Positions 58,152 to 64,000 of a DNA stretch of 64,000 nt are shown in pieces. Every line of letters starts with the position of its first letter. The stretch's first letter is position 1. A program made the translations under genes and the position numbers. This DNA comes from Capniomyces stellatus (taxonomy: Eukaryota > Kickxellomycota > Harpellomycetes > Harpellales > Legeriomycetaceae): the NCBI GenBank assembly GCA_001661515.1, contig LUVW01000033.1, forward strand, positions 1-64,000. Direction: 5' to 3'. The notes under the pieces were generated by a model. The model was not told where the DNA came from, made no database searches, and was given only the letters and a program-made list of their open reading frames with translations.

Positions 58152-58633
58152 AAGCAATAAAGTAGCAAATCGATGATTATTTTTTGTTCTGTATTTTTCA
58201 ATTCCTAATAGTAATAAGCCGTGATGCTGTTGTATATTTTTGGAATTAGGTAAACCAAATCAGGTGATATTCCACAATTAGACCTTTAACAGCGTGCATT
58301 TTTCTTAGTCTGGCTCGATGATTTAAATCGCTACCACTAAAGTTCTAATGCTTTGTTCCAACGAAAAATAAAGGGTGGAAAAGATTAACAGTTTGGCATT
58401 ATGACTCAAATTATAGCCATCCCAATTGGCTGGTAGCATTTCTTTTTCTATAGAAGCTACATTTGCCTTATTTTTAATCGAAAAAGGCAAGAAATGTTTA
58501 GTTTTGTCTATTCAAGCAATTGTGGTTAGCGTGCACACCAGAGCGAAGACACCAAGCCTTGAGCTATAAATTGACCTTCAACATATTCTACATAGATGGG
58601 AATTTGGTAAAAAGAAAATAGTAATAGATAGCA

Positions 58634-59005
58634 ATGTCACCTTTCAGCAATAACACCGAGTTTATCTCGCAAACGAATAACACGTACAGCTTTCCAGCTT
58701 TAAAAACTGAGCCCCAATGCGAGGAAAACAGATGGTCAAGGGACCCTATTTACGAAAAAAACAGAAAAGCAAAGCCAGGAAAGGGTTTTATAGATTACTT
58801 GACTCAATCGAAAATAAAAACACCAAACATTATTCCCAACGCTCTAAATGCTGATTCAGTTTACACTCGAAACAACTGCTCACTGCCAAAACATGGACTT
58901 TACAACAACTCGACATACCTGGAGGCTCTGAACAATCTTTCTACAGAGGAGGGCTACTACTTTGAAAACGTAACGTTACAAGCACAACTATATACTTTGA
59001 ATTAG
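58634..59005 (+). CDS. unrecognised 123-residue protein
   Basis: A single exon from ATG 58634 to TAG 59003. The composition is not low in complexity: MSPFSNNTEFISQTNNTYSF, NRWSRDPIYEKNRKAKPGKG, FIDYLTQSKIKTPNI, LPKHGLYNNSTYLEALNNLS and YYFENVTLQAQLYTLN. There are three NxS/T sites but no signal peptide and no membrane segment. A TATAAAT-like element lies about 70 bases upstream (58563). I do not recognise a family. It stands alone, with relics of mobile elements on both sides. It could be a short orphan gene or the 3' exon of a longer one. Confidence 0.5.
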   Translation: MSPFSNNTEFISQTNNTYSFPALKTEPQCEENRWSRDPIYEKNRKAKPGKGFIDYLTQSKIKTPNIIPNALNADSVYTRNNCSLPKHGLYNNSTYLEALNNLSTEEGYYFENVTLQAQLYTLN

Positions 59006-59336
59006 CTTGCACCATACTTTTGGGATGAGAATCACGTTGTACCTGATTAAAATTGGGGACTCTGGCTTGCCTATTTTATACAAACTTAGCTATCTTTGGT
59101 CCGAAGCAGATTTAATGACGGATCTGTTCTGCTGAGCAAAACGCATAATCATGCGTTCTTGTACAGCAATGTAAGCCAACGCCACTCTTACCTATATCAC
59201 TATTCCTGTACATACTCTATTAGATAATCCGATTATCATTGTATTTATTTCAATCTTGTCAAAAACATTTGATAAGCAGTATTTGACCTGTAATTTTGAT
59301 GAACAATACTTGATGAGCAACATTTGACTTGTAACT

Positions 59337-59540
59337 TTGAACTGGGTGGATAGGAAAGAGACAAAATTCTTAACTTCCATGGCGTTAAGGAATCGCCGTT
59401 GGATCCTGAAGAATTATGACTTTAACATTCAGGATGACCAGTGTAGTGCCTTAAATATTGTAACACAGAAAATACAACCGGCTAATAGATGGCAACGGCC
59501 AGGAATTATATACGCCTCTGAGCTTCACTTTGGTATCTGA
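59337..59540 (+). mobile_element. Ty3-type RNase H relic
   Basis: The frame reads NWVDRKETKFLTSMALRNRR, then WILKNYDFNIQ and SALNIVTQKI. The pattern (T/V)D.K.L.FL....NRR..RW.L.L..YDF.I...G..NIVAD is that of the RNase H part of Ty3/gypsy polymerases, with the catalytic Asp in the first VD. It is short and cut off by stops on both sides. Confidence 0.45.
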
Positions 59541-60719
59541 CTTATTATTGAAGTTATAAGTAAGCATATCCGCTGCCACTGCTTGGTAAAGTAAAATAGT
59601 CGCTGTAACCGATTAATGGGGGATGAAATAGTGATATCAGCAGTAGCAATTGGTTTTTGCTGTAAAGTTCTGATAATACCATAGGCGATATAACCGAGTT
59701 GGCATAACCACTTGATTAGTAACTAATTATGAAATACCACAGAAAATCTAGCGCACTTCACAAGCCCAATTTTTTTTTCCCCAAAATAAATAATAGAGAA
59801 CTTTTTTTCCCTCCAAAATTGCGGCCTTTAGCCTATTGACAGATTGTTAGAATGTATTTTTTTTTTAGATAAATCGTAGTGTAGGTGCTAAACATTATGT
59901 CTTGAACAAAGCAGCTCGCCCTATTCCAATTGATAGAAAAAGCAACAACTTGTCTTTAGTAACCTGGAACTTAGTCCATAAATACAGCACAGATCTAGCC
60001 CTATACAAAAACACGACACCTACATATTAATGAAAAAAATAAAAATAAACACGACATCTGGCATTTAACTTTCAGCGTGGGGTGGGACAGGGTGGGCAAA
60101 ATTGATCTTGAGAAAAACGTACTGTTGAGTTTAAACGCAAAGAAAAATTTAACCAAATTACATTTTAATATTAAAATTTACATTTCGATAGAAAATTGGG
60201 AGCCAATGACTTTATCACTCTCAGGCGAATAGTTAGAAACGTTTGGAGCAACTACATTTATGCCAAATCAATATTAGCACTTAATTTAAACACTGCTATG
60301 TTTACAGCAATAAAGCCATTAGGACTAAACATCGTATTACAGCTACAAGTGTGTGGCATAAAGCGTAGATTAGCAAAGGGCGCACAGTAAAGGTCTCGGA
60401 GGGATCTAGAATGTGTGGCCAACACTAGATGATTTGAAGTGTAAAAAAAAAACTACTAGCACAACTTACAAACCAGATTTCATCAATACTAAAAACATAA
60501 AGTGAATGTGCTTAGTAAGAGTTTGAGCTAGACGGTATATGAACACGACATAATCAATATCAATCTAAGGAATGTATATCATGTAGATTACCCTCTCCTC
60601 CTTTCAAAGCGTTGCTTAATACGGTTGATACTTTTTTAAATATTCTAATTTTAATATTGTTATTGTTATTGCTATTGATACTGTGAATACAGCTAATTTA
60701 ACCAGCAGTCATAGTTTAG

Positions 60720-60727
60720 ACTATATA
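60720..60727 (+). promoter_or_regulatory. TATA-like element of the Lys-rich protein gene
   Basis: CTATATAG about 50 bases upstream of the ATG at 60777. Confidence 0.4.
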
Positions 60728-60776
60728 GATCAAACCGCCAGATAACTAGAACCAACGTCCATAGTTAGATTGAAAA

Positions 60777-63700
60777 ATGCTAAAGTACAGTATATGGCCA
60801 GTCACTGTTAATATCGGAATTATACTTGGGTTGCTTGTCGGATACGTAGAGTCAAATGGCGACTTCTTGGATTCAATTGTATTTGATGACAATACTGTAC
60901 ATAAGGCTTCGACTGAAGGTGTCAGCACTAACAACATTACTCCAGGCTCAAAAGGCGTATTGGCAGATTTTTTAGACGATGGTGGTAGCGATATAAGGTT
61001 TAACCCAAGAATAAATGACGAGTTCTTTAAAAAGCTGAAAAATGAAATTACCAAAGATGGTCTATTTGAAGAGAATTTTATGGGTATTTCGGCCAAAAAT
61101 AAAGTTATGCTCAAAAGCGAGGCTAAATTTGGCAACAGGGATATGGATATAACTGAGAGGAGTGATAAAGACCACTTTATAAAGAGGTTTGCCCAAAAAA
61201 GCCTAAACAAGCTAAAAACATATTTCAGGGCCATACCGGCAAAAGTCGAAAACATTCAAAAGGAGCAGGATGAGATCTTAAAGTCAAATTATAATTATGA
61301 GAGGATCAAGGCCATTAACGCGTATAAAGAGTGGAAAAAAAAGATCGAGACTAAACTTGTAGAAAAGCTTAAGGAGATAAGCAACAAAGAGATAGGCAGA
61401 GTTCTGCACAAGTCAGATACAGTTATCAGAGCCAAATATGATGCGAGTAAAGAGGCTAAGCCAAACGCTCTAAATGCACAAAGCGGTGGAAAAGATAAAC
61501 TAGGCGACATAGACAGACTTTATAGTGTTCAGATGGCTCGCAGAAACAGAAAAATGGGAGGAAGCAACGAAATTAAAAGCTTTGGTAGCAGGGGGTACAA
61601 ATACTCTACAAAAAATTACCAGCGTGGGTTGTACAATGGAGGCACTATTGGTGAAAATGAGTTCAGCAATGCTGATGGTATCAAACCCAGAGAAGATGTT
61701 GTTGATTTCGTAAATGAAGCTTCTGATAAATATTATGGATACAGCAGCGAACACATGCCCTTTAAAAAAGCACACAGACAGGAAATTGAAGCACTTGTTG
61801 CTAAGTACAAAGCAAAGTACAACATTGGAGATGGGGCTGATGACGACTCGGATGAAATGGATAGATTTTTTAGAGAAACTAAACCCTCAAAAACAAACTA
61901 CCTTACCAATCTGATAAACTTGGACGAAACGAGTTTAAACAGCAGTACAAAGTCTGAAAAATCTACATCACAACCAATACAGACCGTAGATTCGAAATCA
62001 ATTGGCGTAAAAGAACAAGAGTTACCGAAAGCCACAAGCGACAGTAGCGTGGGTGAGAGCAGAAATAACACGCATATGGGTGCATCTGGAACTCCACAGC
62101 CAAGCTCCCCTGGTGACAATGCTAAAGCTTCTCAAGATGCGATTAAGTTGGAAGAAGAAGAAAAGGTATTCTTGAGCAATGTCATTAAGCTGCTAAGATC
62201 AACAAATATAAAGAGGCTATTGGGTAAAAAATCCAAAAAAGAAAAAAGGCAGATAATAAAAAGAATCGTTGATAGTATGGGGGTTACGGATAGTGATAAC
62301 GAGAAGGCACAGAAAAAGTGCAGTCCTGTTATAATAATCAACAATTTGGAACGGAAAGGGGGGGACAGGTCTAAACCCCGAAATCTGGCCAAAAACTTCG
62401 ACGAGCTGGGGAACAAGATAATAAAAAAAATCAAGGACACCACCGAAAATAGAAATATAGATGCTGACAATATCGCAAAGTTGAGAAAGATGAAGAATGA
62501 GTTGTGTAAGCCTAATTGCGTTGATAAAAAGTGCGATAAAGGCAGCAACTGCCCCACAAAAACAGTGAATTTCAACATAAACATCAACAAAGACGGCCTG
62601 GTAGGTGGGGCAGCTAAAAAAGGGGGAGAAGGGCTGGACAGAAACACACAAGTAGAGGATAAGTGGAAAAGTAGCAAGGTTAGGCCAAAGTTGTTTATTC
62701 TGAGCAGCATACGAAAGAAATTCCACAAGAAACTGCTGAGCAAAATGGGAGTTAAGAGCCTAAGCAAATATAGGGGACTGGCGCTTGAAAAAATGCCATT
62801 GAATTTTATCCAAACTACGACTTCAACAAAGATGAGCAGTGTGTTGGGTAAAATGAGCACCAACCAGTCTTTATCCCTAGGAGCGAGTCCAGCATCTCAA
62901 AGTACGCTAAAGAAAACAAAATCAGAAGTGCAGATAAAAGCAGCAAGATCCAAAGGTAAAAGAGCCATGAAAAAATCTACTTTTGTAAAAAGGCCGCTGA
63001 AACATCCTGATTCTACAGTAACAACGCCTATAAACTATATACACTCCAATAAAAAGTCAGTAGTTACAATGGCCACAACTTTTCCCCAAACTACACAGAC
63101 TTTTTTGGAAGGGAAAAGGGCAAGGAGTTGGGAAAAAGTAAGTCATTTGACTGGTTTGGTAATAGCCAGTAAAGCAACTAGTGACAAAACTGCGGTTGGG
63201 TTGGTTGGCTTGTCAAAAACAAGAAATTTGTCCCTGAGTATAGATAATGGCGGTGGTAATACTAGAGATAAAAAAAGGATGGGAGGGCTGAATGAAGGAC
63301 AAGTTACTTCAAACGGGTTGATGATTACGAAAACAAAGGGTAGGACTCGAAAAGGTGGGAAAACACCAACCGCGGACCTGGGTGATAAAAGAACTAAAAC
63401 ATCAAAGAAAAGGGTCAAGAAGCGAACAATTAAAAAACCTAAGCTTAAAGTACTATATACTAGAAAAACAAAATCGAAAGAATCAGTTGCTAGGAGGCTA
63501 AAAAGGAGTGGTCAGTCCAAAAAAAATGTGAGTAAAAAACTGAAATTTGGAAACAGAAAGGTTGTTGGGAATATAACGGCCTCAAAAAAGCTGCGTAGCA
63601 ATATGAACAACACTTTGGAAATTAAAGAAAGCCATTCGCAGAATATGGCCCGCAACACCACCACCTTCAGTTTCAATGAGGTTTTGAGCTCGAAAAAAGC

Positions 63701-64000
63701 CTTTGGTACGCCAAGTGCAACTATGACCTATGATATTGCTAGCGCTACAAGTTCAATAAAAACTGTCAACAAAGGCGGTGTGTCAAGTAAAGCTGGTGCT
63801 AGTGGTGAAGACGTGAAACCAAAAATAGGCAAAGCTAGTGGCATTTATAAAAAACCAAAAGACGCGGTAAATAATACAACGGAAGGTGGTAAGCACTCTG
63901 AAAAGGGTGTTGGTTTTACTAGAGTTGGAATACATGGTCCAAAAACAACGCCTACAAGAAAAAAGATAAACGAGCCTTACAAGAGCAAGAAAAGGTCTCA
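60777..64000 (+). CDS. very large Lys-rich, probably secreted protein (3' end beyond the window)
   Basis: An unbroken frame runs from ATG 60777 to the window end, at least 1074 codons with no stop. I followed it codon by codon. Residues 1-26 look like a signal peptide: a short basic start and a hydrophobic core (VTVNIGIILGLLVGYV), then SNGDF. The mature part is rich in Lys, Ser, Thr and Asn, and very basic in its C-terminal half (for example TSKKRVKKRTIKKPKLK). No transmembrane segment follows. A small Cys cluster (residues 577, 581, 586 and 592; C-x3-C-x4-C-x5-C) stands alone in a region of few cysteines. No enzyme domain is recognisable. I infer a secreted or wall-bound basic protein. The complement is open in places but is a shadow. 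Confidence 0.8.
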   Translation, partial: MLKYSIWPVTVNIGIILGLLVGYVESNGDFLDSIVFDDNTVHKASTEGVSTNNITPGSKGVLADFLDDGGSDIRFNPRINDEFFKKLKNEITKDGLFEENFMGISAKNKVMLKSEAKFGNRDMDITERSDKDHFIKRFAQKSLNKLKTYFRAIPAKVENIQKEQDEILKSNYNYERIKAINAYKEWKKKIETKLVEKLKEISNKEIGRVLHKSDTVIRAKYDASKEAKPNALNAQSGGKDKLGDIDRLYSVQMARRNRKMGGSNEIKSFGSRGYKYSTKNYQRGLYNGGTIGENEFSNADGIKPREDVVDFVNEASDKYYGYSSEHMPFKKAHRQEIEALVAKYKAKYNIGDGADDDSDEMDRFFRETKPSKTNYLTNLINLDETSLNSSTKSEKSTSQPIQTVDSKSIGVKEQELPKATSDSSVGESRNNTHMGASGTPQPSSPGDNAKASQDAIKLEEEEKVFLSNVIKLLRSTNIKRLLGKKSKKEKRQIIKRIVDSMGVTDSDNEKAQKKCSPVIIINNLERKGGDRSKPRNLAKNFDELGNKIIKKIKDTTENRNIDADNIAKLRKMKNELCKPNCVDKKCDKGSNCPTKTVNFNININKDGLVGGAAKKGGEGLDRNTQVEDKWKSSKVRPKLFILSSIRKKFHKKLLSKMGVKSLSKYRGLALEKMPLNFIQTTTSTKMSSVLGKMSTNQSLSLGASPASQSTLKKTKSEVQIKAARSKGKRAMKKSTFVKRPLKHPDSTVTTPINYIHSNKKSVVTMATTFPQTTQTFLEGKRARSWEKVSHLTGLVIASKATSDKTAVGLVGLSKTRNLSLSIDNGGGNTRDKKRMGGLNEGQVTSNGLMITKTKGRTRKGGKTPTADLGDKRTKTSKKRVKKRTIKKPKLKVLYTRKTKSKESVARRLKRSGQSKKNVSKKLKFGNRKVVGNITASKKLRSNMNNTLEIKESHSQNMARNTTTFSFNEVLSSKKAFGTPSATMTYDIASATSSIKTVNKGGVSSKAGASGEDVKPKIGKASGIYKKPKDAVNNTTEGGKHSEKGVGFTRVGIHGPKTTPTRKKINEPYKSKKRS

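Larger units (their letters stand above)
59006..60776. other. gene-poor region before the Lys-rich protein
   Basis: Apart from the RNase H fragment, no supported gene. A TTTGACYTGTAAYTTTGAWGA-type repeat lies at about 59281-59345. A TATA-like CTATATAG at 60720-60727 precedes the ATG at 60777. Confidence 0.5.

Noticed and set aside
62132..62863. 243-codon minus-strand frame
   Set aside because: Complement of the Lys-rich protein; Lys codons read as Phe/Leu-rich sequence on the other strand.

Overview
This is nuclear DNA of a fungus. It is AT-rich, and its protein genes are cut by many short spliceosomal introns, from about 70 to about 240 bases (one of 883 in the eL22 gene). The gene set is fungal: a CAP59-type family-69 glycosyltransferase, a GH17 cell-wall protein, an arrestin-like adaptor with a PPxY tail, a CDC50 flippase subunit, and a kinesin-14. 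The telomere-type unit TTAGGG occurs inside one gene. I suspect an early-diverging, zygomycete-grade fungus (for example Harpellales), but the sequence alone does not prove the lineage. The assembly has two weak joins, each inside a homopolymer: an N within poly-C at 14.95 kb and seven Ns within poly-T at 54.58 kb.

Layout. 0-3 kb: simple-sequence DNA, no supported gene. 3.0-4.9 kb: two secreted CAP-domain paralogues, tail to tail. 7.8-8.9 kb: arrestin-like protein. 10.0-13.35 kb: multi-exon C-terminal-motor kinesin, including a probable GC-AG intron, convergent with a Gfo/Idh/MocA oxidoreductase (13.5-14.6 kb). 15-18.5 kb: gene-poor, with a broken LINE 3' end. 18.6-20.0 kb: type II membrane glycosyltransferase. 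20.4-21.4 kb: decayed unrecognised gene. 23.9-25.15 kb: ribosomal protein eL22. 25.7-29.9 kb: a 1416-residue BED-finger / arsenite-methyltransferase-like fusion. 30-37.3 kb: gene-poor. 37.3-38.7 kb: CDC50. 39.4-41.45 kb: GH17-like protein lacking both catalytic Glu. 41.5-45.5 kb: gene-poor, with a 36-base perfect palindrome, a copia-like relic and exon-like pieces on the minus strand. 45.55-46.7 kb: Mog1. 48.4-50.2 kb: 4EHP/eIF4E class II. 51.0-52.5 kb: proteasome alpha5. 52.9-55.6 kb: sucrose-transporter-like MFS protein (minus). 55.6-60.7 kb: gene-poor with Ty3-like relics and an orphan 123-residue ORF. 60.8 kb to the window end: an unbroken frame of at least 1074 codons for a lysine-rich, probably secreted protein.

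The genes do not form a pathway. Most are housekeeping: translation, proteolysis, nuclear import, spindle motor, membrane flippase. A surface and secretory set lies among them: the CAP pair, the GT69 enzyme, the GH17-like protein and the large Lys-rich protein. The strongest candidates for something undescribed are the BED-methyltransferase fusion with two of four arsenic-site cysteines lost, the GH17 pseudo-enzyme, and the giant Lys-rich secreted protein.
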